64,000 nucleotides of DNA from an uncultured Lachnospiraceae bacterium (GTDB lineage Bacteria; Bacillota; Clostridia; Lachnospirales; Lachnospiraceae): the NCBI GenBank assembly GCA_947625015.1, contig CANQMR010000013.1, forward strand, positions 1-64,000. Direction: 5' to 3'. The translations under genes and the position numbers were made by a program. The notes below the pieces were generated by a model that worked only from the letters and a program-made list of their open reading frames with translations, was not told the origin of the DNA and did not search any database. Positions within the stretch are counted from its first letter, which is position 1. Each line of letters begins with the position of its first letter. This document shows, piece by piece, positions 1 to 9,149 of the stretch.

Positions 1-85
1 GCGTTTTTTTTAATTTTGTGGAAAAGAAAGTGGGAATGTTAATAGGTAACTAGGAAAAGAACGGAAACTCAAGTTTTTTTCATAC

Positions 86-114
86 TTGAAATGGTGGTTT
101 GAATAGATTATAAT
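86..114 (+). promoter_or_regulatory. Antisense promoter, copy A
   Basis: TTGAAA (86-91), 17-base spacer, perfect TATAAT (109-114) on the plus strand, pointing into the 3' end of the toxin gene. Expected start is near 121. Confidence 0.75.
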
Positions 115-120
115 AAATGA

Positions 121-240
121 AAAAGAGACACCCGCATATGCAGATGTCTCAGTGGTGCTACCGATAGACGGTTAGCCCGAATATATGTGGCAGAATAGTC
201 GCCTAGTTTATCCGGAACTGTGGGCGGCTATTCTTGTGTG
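121..240 (+). ncRNA. Putative antisense (antitoxin) RNA, copy A
   Basis: The RNA predicted from the TTGAAA-17-TATAAT promoter starts near 121 and crosses the toxin terminator, its 3' UTR and the last codons of the ORF. A 10-bp stem (194-203 with 224-233, one G-U pair), followed by a moderately T-rich stretch from 234, is a plausible 3' end. The overlap with the toxin 3' end resembles RatA/TxpA and SR4/BsrG. The RNA and its end are inferred; promoter and stem are visible. Confidence 0.55.
125..150 (-). terminator. Toxin mRNA terminator, copy A
   Basis: Hairpin with a GAGACA/TGTCTC outer stem and a CTGC/GCGG inner stem around an ATAT loop, followed on the minus strand by TTTTTC. It ends the toxin transcript; read on the plus strand it forms the 5' hairpin of the proposed antisense RNA. 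Confidence 0.75.
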
Positions 241-326
241 TTATTATTATCCTTACCAAAGGAATATCCTATTCCAAAACAGGTCAAACCAAAGCTCAAC
301 ACTGTAATTAGTTCTAAAATATCCAT
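228..326 (-). CDS. 32-residue membrane peptide, candidate type I toxin, copy A
   Basis: Small ORF: ATG at 326-324, stop TAG at 230-228. The peptide starts MDILELITVLSF, has one hydrophobic segment (about residues 4-24, with a GIGYSFG stretch) and ends in a charged tail (KDNNNTQE). An AAAGGAGGG ribosome binding site lies about 7 bases before the ATG, a strong sign of real translation. It has its own promoter (TTGAAT-17-TATTAT) and a strong terminator, and an opposed promoter can produce an antisense RNA over its 3' end. This is the architecture of type I toxins such as TxpA, BsrG or holin-like toxins. I do not assign it to a named family. The toxin function is inference; the gene structure is seen directly. 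Confidence 0.72.
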   Translation of the reverse strand: MDILELITVLSFGLTCFGIGYSFGKDNNNTQE

Positions 327-433
327 GGCTCGGCCCTCCTTTCCCAGATTCCTTTACAGGTTTCTATGTAAACGGAGGGTCACAGTCCCTCCGGAGAGGG
401 CTAACCGCCTACCATCTTGGCAGCTCCACTGTT

Positions 434-462
434 ATAATAACATAAAATCAGCATTAATTCAA
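434..462 (-). promoter_or_regulatory. Promoter of toxin mRNA, copy A
   Basis: On the minus strand TTGAAT (462-457), a 17-base spacer and TATTAT (439-434). Transcription would start near 427 and give a leader of about 100 bases before the toxin ATG. Confidence 0.65.
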
Positions 463-540
463 TTTTAAATAGAATATTTTATACCAAAAGATTTAATTTC
501 CCTTTCCCGTAGATTTTTATGTGTTGCAAAACAATCTTTC

Positions 541-1200
541 CTACTTTGTCACCTTCACGCTCTTATTACCCTTTCCCTTAAAATAAGTCTTATACTTTTC
601 AACCTGTTTTTTGGGAACTTTGATTACAAGCTTTTTATTGGTTCCCTTCAAAGCGTTCTTGCCGATAGATTTCTTAGTAAGTTTTGTCGTCTTTATAGTA
701 ATCTTAGTAAGCTTTTTGTTGCCGCTAAACGCCCCGTTTCCAATCTTGGTAAGACCGGCAGACTGGATTGTAACAGATTTCAGACTGGTACAGTTCTTAA
801 AAGCGTCTTTGCCGATAGATGTTACATTTTTTCCTATGATAACGGATTTCAATTTCTTGTTCTTCGCAAATGCTTTGGGCGCCACAGAAGTTACCTGATA
901 AGTCACGCCGTTAACGCTCACTGCATTCGGCACTGTTACCTTTTTGGCGAATTTATCAGTACCTGCGACATACTCCACCGTAGGACTTACCGCATTGTCA
1001 GATGTTACTTTTACTTTGGCTTTCACATCTGTTGCCTGAAATACTGTTCCCATTGCTGCCGGAGTGCTGGCTGGGGCTGGGGATTCTGTGGTTGGGGTTG
1101 GATTTCCTGCATCCGGGGAAGTTTCTGTTATTGGATTTCCGCTCATGTCAACTACTTTTATTCCATGTTCCAAAGCATATTTTGATAAAATTTTTTTCAT
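541..1200 (-). pseudogene. Truncated BspA-like leucine-rich-repeat protein (C-terminal remnant)
   Basis: Open frame of 219 codons that matches the C-terminal region of the large leucine-rich-repeat protein at 2741-5272: a YALEHGIKV segment (compare YAKLNGIEV), a Pro/Thr/Ala-rich linker, then a lysine-rich domain with four repeat units (SIGKDAF type) and a basic C-terminus. It has no signal peptide. Its apparent ATG at 1200 is supplied by the edge of repeat copy B, and the sequence upstream (CCATTTCAAGTATG) has no Shine-Dalgarno. The N-terminal export signal and main repeat block appear to have been lost where the toxin cassette now sits. It is probably not expressed as a surface protein. Confidence 0.7.
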
Positions 1201-1202
1201 AC

Positions 1203-1231
1203 TTGAAATGGTGGTTTGAATAGATTATAAT
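1203..1231 (+). promoter_or_regulatory. Antisense promoter, copy B
   Basis: TTGAAA-17-TATAAT, same as copy A, driving plus-strand RNA from near 1238. Confidence 0.75.
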
Positions 1232-1237
1232 AAATGA

Positions 1238-1357
1238 AAAAGAGACACCCGCATATGCAGATGTCTCAGTGGTGCTACCGATAGACGGTTAGCCCGAATA
1301 TATGTGGCAGAATAGTCGCCTAGTTTATCCGGAACTGTGGGCGGCTATTCTTGTGTG
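1238..1357 (+). ncRNA. Putative antisense (antitoxin) RNA, copy B
   Basis: Counterpart of the antisense RNA at 121-240, with the same start, overlap of the toxin 3' end and candidate 3' hairpin. Inferred, not demonstrated. Confidence 0.55.
1242..1267 (-). terminator. Toxin mRNA terminator, copy B
   Basis: Same GAGACA/TGTCTC hairpin and T-run as at 125-150. Confidence 0.75.
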
Positions 1358-1443
1358 TTATTATTATCCTTACCAAAGGAATATCCTATTCCAAAACAGG
1401 TCAAACCAAAGCTCAACACTGTAATTAGTTCTAAAATATCCAT
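1345..1443 (-). CDS. 32-residue membrane peptide, candidate type I toxin, copy B
   Basis: ORF identical to that at 228-326, with the same AAAGGAGGG ribosome binding site and spacing. ATG at 1443-1441, stop at 1347-1345. Toxin promoter TTGAAT-17-TATTAT at 1579-1551, with one spacer change from copy A that leaves both hexamers intact. Two intact copies suggest maintenance or recent duplication. The toxin role is inferred from architecture. Confidence 0.72.
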   Translation of the reverse strand: MDILELITVLSFGLTCFGIGYSFGKDNNNTQE

Positions 1444-1550
1444 GGCTCGGCCCTCCTTTCCCAGATTCCTTTACAGGTTTCTATGTAAACGGAGGGTCAC
1501 AGTCCCTCCGGAGAGGGCTAACCGCCTACCATCTTGGCAGCTCCATTGTT

Positions 1551-1579
1551 ATAATAACACAAAATCAGCATTAATTCAA
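1551..1579 (-). promoter_or_regulatory. Promoter of toxin mRNA, copy B
   Basis: Same hexamers and spacing as copy A (TTGAAT, 17 bases, TATTAT). Confidence 0.65.
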
Positions 1580-1751
1580 TTTTAAATAGAATATTTTATA
1601 TCAGAAAATTTAATTTCCCTGTTCCGTAGATTTTTATATGTCGCAAAACCGACTTTCATTACCAGAGATTATAATGTATCACATTATCCAAAGAATATGG
1701 TTTCTGTTCAATGTCCTTTATCCCTTCAGCGGATATCATTTTAAGTAATTT

Positions 1752-2687
1752 CTACAGCAAATCCAAAAAATCCATCTGCCCGTCTTTCCACAATCTCTGT
1801 TCCGCCTGCCTTACCACATCATTTTCCGTAACCCTGCCTATCAGCAGCGGAGAATCCGGTTCATGCAGCTTCCTGTTTCTTATCACTGTCTCCCTGTCAT
1901 AATTGGCGTAGCAGTACACACAGCCATGGCCGCAAGTGTTATAGGCTCCAATATCCGCCCCAAGCAGACAGGCGCACTCCTTCCGGGGATTGGGCTTTCT
2001 CGGTACATTCAGGCGGAACCCAAAGGCTTTTTCCAGTACCGCCTGAGACAGACAACCCTCCGCATCTACATTATCCCTGACAAGCGTTTCCTTTTCGCAG
2101 CATAAATGTATCTGCATATTCTCCCTCTTCGCTATTTCAGAAAATGCAGCGATAATTGTTTCCTGCTCATTTTTTGCGACGCTGCGAACTCCTTTAAAAT
2201 TCCGTTTTGTCTTTTCATAAAGGTCGATAAAGCTGACCACGCACTGCCCCGTATACCCGGAAAGGGCTTTTGCCATCTGTTCAAACCGATCAATATGATA
2301 ATTAACCGAATAATCATCCGTTATAAAAATGGGATCATACCGCCAGCTTATTCTCTCTGCGCCAACCTGCCGGGAAAGTTCGCGAAAGGCTTTCATCACC
2401 TGCTCCTTAGGCGGCACATAGGGCTCAATCTCTTTGCCGTAGGGGGTAATCGTCACAAACCAGAACATGGGAAATGCAGAAAGCAAAGACAGCCTGTTAA
2501 GCATGGGGTCCGGATTTTTCGTACAGAATACAATCCCGTCAATCACCTCCGGACTTAACCGATACCGGGTAATCTGTTCAGGGTAATAGGGATTGCGGCA
2601 AAGCACAAAGCCTTCCCGAATCCGGTTATAGAACCAGTCACTATAATAAGCCGGTATGTCCGTCCTGCTGCCCGTATTCAATATCAT
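1752..2687 (-). CDS. DUF1848 family protein (predicted Fe-S/radical-SAM-like)
   Basis: 311 residues starting MILNTGSRTDIPAYYSDWF, the N-terminus typical of DUF1848 proteins. The start has a good ribosome binding site (AGGAGAGCAATACC-ATG). Near residues 235-262 is a cysteine cluster (ECACLLGADIG..NTCGHGCVYCYAN) whose CGHGCVYCYAN resembles the CxxxCxxC iron-sulfur motif of radical SAM enzymes, which suggests a cluster-binding enzyme of unknown substrate. It sits between a truncated and an intact leucine-rich-repeat gene, with only about 50 bases from the latter. There are no biosynthetic partners nearby, so the function cannot be narrowed. Confidence 0.85.
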   Translation of the reverse strand: MILNTGSRTDIPAYYSDWFYNRIREGFVLCRNPYYPEQITRYRLSPEVIDGIVFCTKNPDPMLNRLSLLSAFPMFWFVTITPYGKEIEPYVPPKEQVMKAFRELSRQVGAERISWRYDPIFITDDYSVNYHIDRFEQMAKALSGYTGQCVVSFIDLYEKTKRNFKGVRSVAKNEQETIIAAFSEIAKRENMQIHLCCEKETLVRDNVDAEGCLSQAVLEKAFGFRLNVPRKPNPRKECACLLGADIGAYNTCGHGCVYCYANYDRETVIRNRKLHEPDSPLLIGRVTENDVVRQAEQRLWKDGQMDFLDLL

Positions 2688-2740
2688 GGTATTGCTCTCC
2701 TGTATTTCTTCGCATTTATGCGCTGTTTTCCCGTACCTAG

Positions 2741-5272
2741 TCAGTTTTCTATCTTTTTCACTTTGCCCTTTCCCTTAAAATACTTCTTATATTTCTTTAC
2801 CTGTTGTTTGGGAACTTTGATTACCAGTTTCTTATTGGTTCCCTTTAAGGCGTTCTTGCCGATAGATTTCTTCGTAAGTTTCGTGGTCTTTAAGGTAATT
2901 GTAGTGAGCTTTTTATCGCCGTAAAAAGCATTTGCCCCGATGGTCTTAAGCTTTGTGGATTTGACCGTAACCGTTTTCAATTTCGTACAGTTCTTAAAAG
3001 CGTCCTTACCGATAGAGGTTACATTTTTTCCAATCGTAACGGAAGTCAGTTTCTTATTCTTAGCAAAGGCTTTTGCCGCCACCGAAGTTACCTTGTAAGT
3101 AACCTTGTCAATAGTCACTGCGTCTGGCACTGTTACCCTTTTTGCGGATTTGTCCGTACTTTTAAGATACTCTGCCGTAGGGTTCGCCGCATCATCAGAA
3201 GTTACCCTTACTTTTGCCTTTACATCTGCCGCAAAAAGCTCCGTTCCCTTTGCCGCCGGGGTTCCTGCGTCCGGCGTGGTCATTTCTCCAGGATCAGGGG
3301 TTGCTGCGCCCGGCGTATTATCTCCGGAATCAAGGATTTCTATGTCTGGCGTAGCGCCTTCGGGAACAGGCGGTTTCAGATAATTTACCTCAATTCCATT
3401 CAACTTTGCATATTCCGCAGCCGCTGAACCTTCCAGCGCAGAGATAACCAGCTTATTGCAACCCTTAAATGCATCCTTTCCTATTTCCTTTACACTAGCC
3501 GGGATTTCAATACTCTCTAAACTACTGCAATCATAAAATGCTCTATCCCCTATGCGTGTCACACTTTCGGGAATATCGACACCCGCTAATCCAGCACAGC
3601 CCTCAAATACAGAATCTTCTATGCTCGTCACACTTGATGGGATTGTAACACCCTCTAATGCACTGCAATACCCAAATGCACCTTCCCCTATGTGCGTCAC
3701 GCTATTCGGGATTTCAATACCCGTCAAACGTTCACATTCATAAAATGCATTATCCCCTATGCCCGTCACACTTGACGGGATTGTAATGTTACCCTTAGCC
3801 TTTTGTCCATCTATTAATATGTTATTGACTATGACAAGCGCATCTTCGCTTTCTTCTCTCTTTGTTTCTATCCATGCTGTATCGAAAAATGCACCTTCCC
3901 CTATGCTCGTCACGTCTTCAGGGATTATGATATCCTTTAGGTTGTCGCAATAATAAAATGCATTATCTCCTATATGCTTCACACTTTCAGGGATTTCAAT
4001 ACCCGTTAATTCTCTGCAATTATAAAATGCACCATCTCCTATACTCGTCACATTATCCGGGATTATAATGTTACCCTTAGCCTCTCGTCCATCTATTAAT
4101 ATGTTGTTGACTATGACAAGTGCGTCTTCGCTTTCTTTTCTCTTTGTTTCTATCCATGCTGTATCAGAAAATGCATCTCTCCCTATACTCGTCACACTTG
4201 GTGGGATTTCAATATTTTTTAATTTTATGCAATACGCAAATGCACTATCCCCAATACTTGTCACCATTGGCGGAATTGTAATACTCGTTAATTCATTGCA
4301 ACCATAAAATGCACTATCCTCTATACTCGTCACACTTGACGGGATTGTAATGTTCGTTAATTTACTGCAAGATTTAAATGCACAATCCCCTATGCGCACC
4401 ACGCCATTAAGGATTATTGTTTTATTACAGGCACATACTAATTCGTATTCGTTCTGACCTGCCTTCTTCATAATTGCATTACATTCCGTATCCCCAATCT
4501 TACTGGTATATGTCTGATTCCCTTCTGCTACCGTTATCTTTTCCAAATAAGGAGAACTAAATGCGCCTTTCCCGATGCTCGTCACGCCTTTAGGGACTGT
4601 GATATTCTCTAATCCACTACAATACTCGAATGCACCATCCCCTATGCGCTCCACGTTATCAGAAATATCGATGCTCGTTAATCTACATTTATAAAATGCG
4701 TTATTCCCTATGCTTGTCACACTTGACGGAATATCAACACTCATTAATCTAATGCAATTAGAAAATGTGCTATCCCCTATGCGCGTCACTCCCTCAGGGA
4801 TATGGATGCTCGTTAAGCCTCTGCAATTAGAAAATGCTTTGTCTCCTATGCTCATCACACTATTCGGGATTTCAATGCTCGTCAATTTTTCACAATATTC
4901 AAATGCAGAATCCCCTATGCTTTCTACACTGGATATGCCTGTAATACCCGTTAATTCAATGCAATTAGAAAATGCAGAGTCCCCTATGCGCGTCACTCTT
5001 TCAGGGATATTGATACTCGTTAAGCTGCTGCGGTTAGAAAATACTTTATCCCCTATGGCTGTCACTTTCTTCCCATCAATTTTTGCAGGAATACTAACGT
5101 CTCCCCCTGTTCCTGTATACTTTGTAATTTCAACTTCGTCTCCGAAAACGGTATATTCAAATTCCCCATCTGTCTCCGCCTGCACCTTACAGCCGCTCCA
5201 GTTTCCGCCCACTGCCGCCATGCAAACCAGCAGGGTAATTATAACCTTCCATTTCCACATTATTTTTTCCAT
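2741..5272 (-). CDS. BspA-like leucine-rich-repeat surface protein
   Basis: Secreted protein of 843 residues. The start is the ATG at 5272, not the upstream in-frame codon, because AGGAGGAG precedes it and a signal peptide follows at once (MEKIMWKWKVIITLLVCMAA). About 20 repeats of Treponema/BspA type (VTSIGDSAFxxC ... LTxIxIPxSV) fill the main block, then a Pro/Thr/Asp/Gly-rich linker and a lysine-rich C-terminal domain with four more repeats, which may bind the cell wall. A 94-residue segment (DTAWIETKR ... IVNNILIDG) occurs twice in tandem, offset 282 bp. Its C-terminal half is paralogous to the remnant at 541-1200. BspA-type proteins mediate adhesion or interbacterial contact in known cases; that role here is inference. 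Confidence 0.88.
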   Translation of the reverse strand: MEKIMWKWKVIITLLVCMAAVGGNWSGCKVQAETDGEFEYTVFGDEVEITKYTGTGGDVSIPAKIDGKKVTAIGDKVFSNRSSLTSINIPERVTRIGDSAFSNCIELTGITGISSVESIGDSAFEYCEKLTSIEIPNSVMSIGDKAFSNCRGLTSIHIPEGVTRIGDSTFSNCIRLMSVDIPSSVTSIGNNAFYKCRLTSIDISDNVERIGDGAFEYCSGLENITVPKGVTSIGKGAFSSPYLEKITVAEGNQTYTSKIGDTECNAIMKKAGQNEYELVCACNKTIILNGVVRIGDCAFKSCSKLTNITIPSSVTSIEDSAFYGCNELTSITIPPMVTSIGDSAFAYCIKLKNIEIPPSVTSIGRDAFSDTAWIETKRKESEDALVIVNNILIDGREAKGNIIIPDNVTSIGDGAFYNCRELTGIEIPESVKHIGDNAFYYCDNLKDIIIPEDVTSIGEGAFFDTAWIETKREESEDALVIVNNILIDGQKAKGNITIPSSVTGIGDNAFYECERLTGIEIPNSVTHIGEGAFGYCSALEGVTIPSSVTSIEDSVFEGCAGLAGVDIPESVTRIGDRAFYDCSSLESIEIPASVKEIGKDAFKGCNKLVISALEGSAAAEYAKLNGIEVNYLKPPVPEGATPDIEILDSGDNTPGAATPDPGEMTTPDAGTPAAKGTELFAADVKAKVRVTSDDAANPTAEYLKSTDKSAKRVTVPDAVTIDKVTYKVTSVAAKAFAKNKKLTSVTIGKNVTSIGKDAFKNCTKLKTVTVKSTKLKTIGANAFYGDKKLTTITLKTTKLTKKSIGKNALKGTNKKLVIKVPKQQVKKYKKYFKGKGKVKKIEN

Positions 5273-5294
5273 TGGGTCTCCTCCTGATAGGCTT

Positions 5295-5323
5295 ATTGTA
5301 GCATTGGAGAAAATCTTTTGCAA
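5295..5323 (-). promoter_or_regulatory. Promoter of the BspA-like gene
   Basis: TTGCAA (5323-5318), 17 bases, TACAAT (5300-5295) on the minus strand, directly after the rpoC terminator and just before the AGGAGGAG site. Confidence 0.65.
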
Positions 5324-5329
5324 TATAAA

Positions 5330-5355
5330 ACAGCGGGCAAATATAAGCCCGCTGT
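5330..5355 (-). terminator. rpoC terminator
   Basis: Perfect ACAGCGGGC/GCCCGCTGT stem with an 8-base loop, followed on the minus strand by TTTTATATTG. The plus-strand side also has CTTTTT, so it may work both ways. It closes the rpoBC transcription unit. Confidence 0.85.
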
Positions 5356-5389
5356 CTTTTTAACTGTCAATGAACGCATAAAGCATACA

Positions 5390-8300
5390 TTATTCTTCTG
5401 TTACCGGCAGAACTTCCTCCGCATCTTCAACGGCGTCTTCCGTATCCTGATCGTTTTCTTCGGCCGTCATGTCTTCCACTGGCAGTTCTTCCTCATCAAG
5501 CAACTCATCTGTGAACTCGCCTTCCTCATTCATTTCAGAGAGTTCTAACTCATCCGCATCAAAGTTGATAATTTCATCCTCGCTGTCCAGCTTGACATTG
5601 CGGTAACGCTTCATACCGGTACCTGCCGGAATCAGCTTACCAATCAGCACATTCTCCTTAAGGCCGATTAACGGGTCTACCTTGCCCTTGATTGCCGCCT
5701 CGGTCAGAACCTTGGTGGTCTCCTGGAAGGAAGCTGCTGACAGGAAGGAGTTGGTCGCAAGGGAAGCCTTGGTAATACCAAGCATAACCTGCGTTCCCTG
5801 TGCCGGCTCTTTGCCCTCGGCAATCAGTCTCTCGTTCATCTCCTCGTAATCCAGCACATCTACCAGTGTACCCGGCAGATATTCTGCATCCCCGCTCTGC
5901 TCAATCTTAATCTTCTTTAACATCTGACGGACAATGACCTCAATATGCTTATCATTGATATCAACGCCTTGCAGACGGTATACTTTCTGCACTTCGCAAA
6001 TCATGTAATCCTGCACTGCCCGGACGCCTTTAATCTTAAGGATATCATGGGGATTTACAGAACCGATTGTCAGCTCGTCTCCGGCTTCCACAACCTGCCC
6101 GTCTAACACTTTGATACGGGAGTCATACGGTATCAGATATGCCTTCGATTCACCTGTCTCATCATTTGTCACAACAACTTCCCGCTTCTTCTTCGTGTCG
6201 CGAATCTGCACCTTACCGCCAAATTCTGTAATGATCGCAAGACCTTTCGGCTTACGGGCCTCAAACAATTCCTCCACACGAGGAAGACCCTGTGTGATAT
6301 CGTCACCGGCCACACCACCGGTATGGAAAGTTCTCATCGTAAGCTGCGTACCCGGTTCACCGATGGACTGGGCTGCAATAATACCAACAGCCTCGCCAAC
6401 CTGTACGGCAAGACCAGTAGCCATGTTAGCGCCATAACATTTTGCGCAGACGCCGATATGGGATTTACAATTCAAAATATTTCTGATCTTTAACCGGGTA
6501 ATTTTCTTACCCTTCTCATCTACGCCAGTGTTGACAATCTTTTCAGCCCGCTTCGGCGTAATCATATGATTTGCTTTTACAATTAATTCTCCATTTTTAT
6601 CATATACATTCTCGGCTGCATATCTTCCGGTAATCCGCTCCTGGAAACTCTCGATTAACTCCTCGCCTTCCATAAATGCTTCCACATAAGCGCCGGGAAT
6701 TTCATCTGTTCCCGCACAGCAATCCACTTCTCTTATAATCAAATCCTGTGATACATCTACCAGACGACGGGTCAGATAACCGGAGTCCGCTGTACGCAAC
6801 GCCGTATCTGAAAGTCCCTTACGGGCGCCATGGGCGGAAATAAAATACTCCAATACATCCAAGCCCTCGCGGAAATTGGATTTGATCGGCAGCTCGATGG
6901 TACGTCCCGTTGTATCAGCCATCAAACCACGCATACCGGCTAACTGCTTAATCTGCTGATCGGAACCACGCGCGCCGGACTCAGCCATCATCTTAATATT
7001 GTTATAAGTGTCAAGGCCGTCTAACAGAGCCTTCGTCAACTCTTTATCTGCTTTTTCCCAGATTTTTACAACAGCCATATAACGCTCTTCCTCGGTAACA
7101 TACCCATATTTGAATTTTTCCAATACCATATCCACATTCTTCTGTGCTTCAGCCAAAATCTCTTTTTTGGCCGCCGGTACAGTCATGTCAGAAATGGAAA
7201 CCGTAAGCGCCGCTCTGGTTGAGTATTTATAACCAATACTCTTGATATCATCCAGCACCTCTGCGGTTTTGGTAGCGCCATGGGTATTAAACAATTTATC
7301 CAAAATTCCCTTAAGCTGCTTCTTACCAACCAGATAATCAATCTCTAAGACAAGCTCATTACCCGGAATTGTTCTGTCTACCATACCCAGATCCTGTGGA
7401 ATAATCTCATTAAATAAAATTCTTCCTAACGTTGATTCAATAACGGTACTTCCCTCTGTGCCGTCAGGCATGGTTCCACGCATACGAACCTTTATCTTGG
7501 CATGAAGGGTAATCTCCTTATTTTCATAGGCGAGGATTGCCTCGTTCTTTGATTTGAAAAACTTACCCTCTCCCTTATCGCCCGGTTTATCAATGGTCAG
7601 ATAATAAATACCAAGCACCATATCCTGTGAAGGAACGGCAACCGGCGCACCGTCGGAAGGCTTTAACAGGTTGTTGGGTGACAGTAACAAGAACCGGCAC
7701 TCTGCCTGCGCTTCCACAGAAAGCGGAAGGTGAACCGCCATCTGGTCGCCATCAAAGTCTGCATTAAATGCCGTACATACCAGTGGGTGCAGCTTAATCG
7801 CCTTACCTTCCACCAGAATCGGCTCGAAAGCCTGAATACCTAACCTGTGCAATGTCGGAGCCCGGTTCAGCATTACCGGATGTTCCTTGATTACATCCTC
7901 TAATACATCCCAGACTTCCGTCTCTAACTTCTCTACCTTTTTCTTTGCCGACTTAACATTTGGCGCTAACTTTCTAAATACCAGCTCTTTCATTACAAAA
8001 GGCTTGAATAATTCAATCGCCATCTCCTTCGGCAGACCACACTGATAAATTTTAAGCTCCGGTCCTACCACGATAACGGAACGGCCGGAATAGTCCACAC
8101 GCTTACCAAGCAAATTCTGACGGAAGCGTCCCTGCTTACCCTTTAACATATCTGACAGAGATTTCAACGCCCGATTTCCCGGTCCGGTAACCGGACGGCC
8201 TCTTCTTCCATTATCAATTAAGGCGTCCACTGCCTCCTGAAGCATACGTTTTTCGTTGCGCACGATAATATCCGGTGCGCCCAACTCCAACAGGCGGTTC

Positions 8301-9130
8301 AGACGGTTATTCCGGTTGATAATTCTTCTGTAAAGGTCATTCAGGTCGGAAGTCGCAAAACGTCCGCCATCTAACTGTACCATAGGACGGATATCCGGCG
8401 GGATTACCGGCACCGCATCTAAAATCATCCATTCCGGCTTATTATTAGAGCCTCTGAAAGCCTCTACAACCTCTAACCGCTTAATGATCTTCGCCCGCTT
8501 CTGTCCTGTAGACTCTTTAAGTTCAGCTTTTAATTCTACCGCTTCTTTCTCTAAATCAATGGCCTGAAGCAGTTCTTTCACTGCCTCGGCGCCCATGCCG
8601 GCGCGGAATTTGCCATATCCAAATTCTTCCTCCGCGTCACGATATTCTTTTTCCGTAAGCACCTGCTTGTAGGCAAGACTGGTCTCTCCCGGATCTAAGA
8701 CAATATAAGATGCAAAATAGAGCACTTTCTCCAAAACTCTTGGAGAAACATCCAGTATCAAACCCATTCTGCTGGGAATCCCCTTAAAATACCAGATATG
8801 GGAAACCGGAGCCGCAAGCTCGATATGCCCCATTCTCTCCCGCCGGACATTTGCCTTCGTAACCTCAACGCCGCAGCGGTCACAGATCACGCCCTTATAG
8901 CGAATCTTCTTGTACTTACCGCAGTGACATTCCCAGTCCTTGCTCGGTCCGAAAATCCGCTCACAGTAAAGACCGTCTTTTTCCGGCTTCAGGGTTCTGT
9001 AGTTGATTGTCTCCGGCTTCTTTACTTCGCCTCTGGACCACTCTCTAATCTTTTCTGGAGAAGCAAGACCAATTCTAATCGCATCAAAATTCATTTGTTG
9101 TTCTGTATCCTGATTATTCATTGCTGACAT
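5390..9130 (-). CDS. rpoC: DNA-directed RNA polymerase subunit beta'
   Basis: Largest catalytic subunit of RNA polymerase, 1246 residues. N-terminal zinc site ([20 protein letters not shown], residues ~68-87), the absolutely conserved magnesium-binding NADFDGDQM, the second zinc cluster (CCAGTDEI ... [13 protein letters not shown]), and an acidic C-terminal tail ([20 protein letters not shown]) common in Clostridia. The start at 9130 has GGAAGGAG upstream; a second ATG at 9121 is possible. It follows rpoB by 19 bases and is cotranscribed with it, ending at the hairpin at 5330-5355. Confidence 0.98.
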   Translation of the reverse strand: MSAMNNQDTEQQMNFDAIRIGLASPEKIREWSRGEVKKPETINYRTLKPEKDGLYCERIFGPSKDWECHCGKYKKIRYKGVICDRCGVEVTKANVRRERMGHIELAAPVSHIWYFKGIPSRMGLILDVSPRVLEKVLYFASYIVLDPGETSLAYKQVLTEKEYRDAEEEFGYGKFRAGMGAEAVKELLQAIDLEKEAVELKAELKESTGQKRAKIIKRLEVVEAFRGSNNKPEWMILDAVPVIPPDIRPMVQLDGGRFATSDLNDLYRRIINRNNRLNRLLELGAPDIIVRNEKRMLQEAVDALIDNGRRGRPVTGPGNRALKSLSDMLKGKQGRFRQNLLGKRVDYSGRSVIVVGPELKIYQCGLPKEMAIELFKPFVMKELVFRKLAPNVKSAKKKVEKLETEVWDVLEDVIKEHPVMLNRAPTLHRLGIQAFEPILVEGKAIKLHPLVCTAFNADFDGDQMAVHLPLSVEAQAECRFLLLSPNNLLKPSDGAPVAVPSQDMVLGIYYLTIDKPGDKGEGKFFKSKNEAILAYENKEITLHAKIKVRMRGTMPDGTEGSTVIESTLGRILFNEIIPQDLGMVDRTIPGNELVLEIDYLVGKKQLKGILDKLFNTHGATKTAEVLDDIKSIGYKYSTRAALTVSISDMTVPAAKKEILAEAQKNVDMVLEKFKYGYVTEEERYMAVVKIWEKADKELTKALLDGLDTYNNIKMMAESGARGSDQQIKQLAGMRGLMADTTGRTIELPIKSNFREGLDVLEYFISAHGARKGLSDTALRTADSGYLTRRLVDVSQDLIIREVDCCAGTDEIPGAYVEAFMEGEELIESFQERITGRYAAENVYDKNGELIVKANHMITPKRAEKIVNTGVDEKGKKITRLKIRNILNCKSHIGVCAKCYGANMATGLAVQVGEAVGIIAAQSIGEPGTQLTMRTFHTGGVAGDDITQGLPRVEELFEARKPKGLAIITEFGGKVQIRDTKKKREVVVTNDETGESKAYLIPYDSRIKVLDGQVVEAGDELTIGSVNPHDILKIKGVRAVQDYMICEVQKVYRLQGVDINDKHIEVIVRQMLKKIKIEQSGDAEYLPGTLVDVLDYEEMNERLIAEGKEPAQGTQVMLGITKASLATNSFLSAASFQETTKVLTEAAIKGKVDPLIGLKENVLIGKLIPAGTGMKRYRNVKLDSEDEIINFDADELELSEMNEEGEFTDELLDEEELPVEDMTAEENDQDTEDAVEDAEEVLPVTEE

Positions 9131-9149
9131 CTATTTGCGCTCCTTCCAT

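Larger units (their letters stand above)
74..540. repeat. 467-bp direct repeat, copy A (type I TA cassette)
   Basis: This block recurs at 1191-1657 (constant offset 1117). The first ~350 bases after the left boundary look identical by eye; mismatches begin near 429 and increase toward the right end, while homology runs to about 540. The left boundary is a run of seven T followed by CAT; the right boundary abuts the stop codon of the leucine-rich-repeat ORF at 541. Each copy carries a 32-codon membrane-peptide gene, two opposed promoters and a shared hairpin. No transposase or target duplication is visible, so it looks like a segmental duplication rather than an insertion sequence. Confidence 0.9.
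1191..1657. repeat. 467-bp direct repeat, copy B (type I TA cassette)
   Basis: Second copy of the unit at 74-540. Its left edge supplies the apparent start codon of the truncated leucine-rich-repeat gene at 541-1200. Differences from copy A concentrate in the last ~110 bases (upstream of the toxin promoter), so coding, antisense and terminator parts are conserved. Confidence 0.9.

Noticed and set aside
220-468. 82-codon plus-strand ORF, repeated at 1337-1585
   Set aside because: No ribosome binding site; it is antisense to the 32-codon peptide gene and its leader, which have much better signals.
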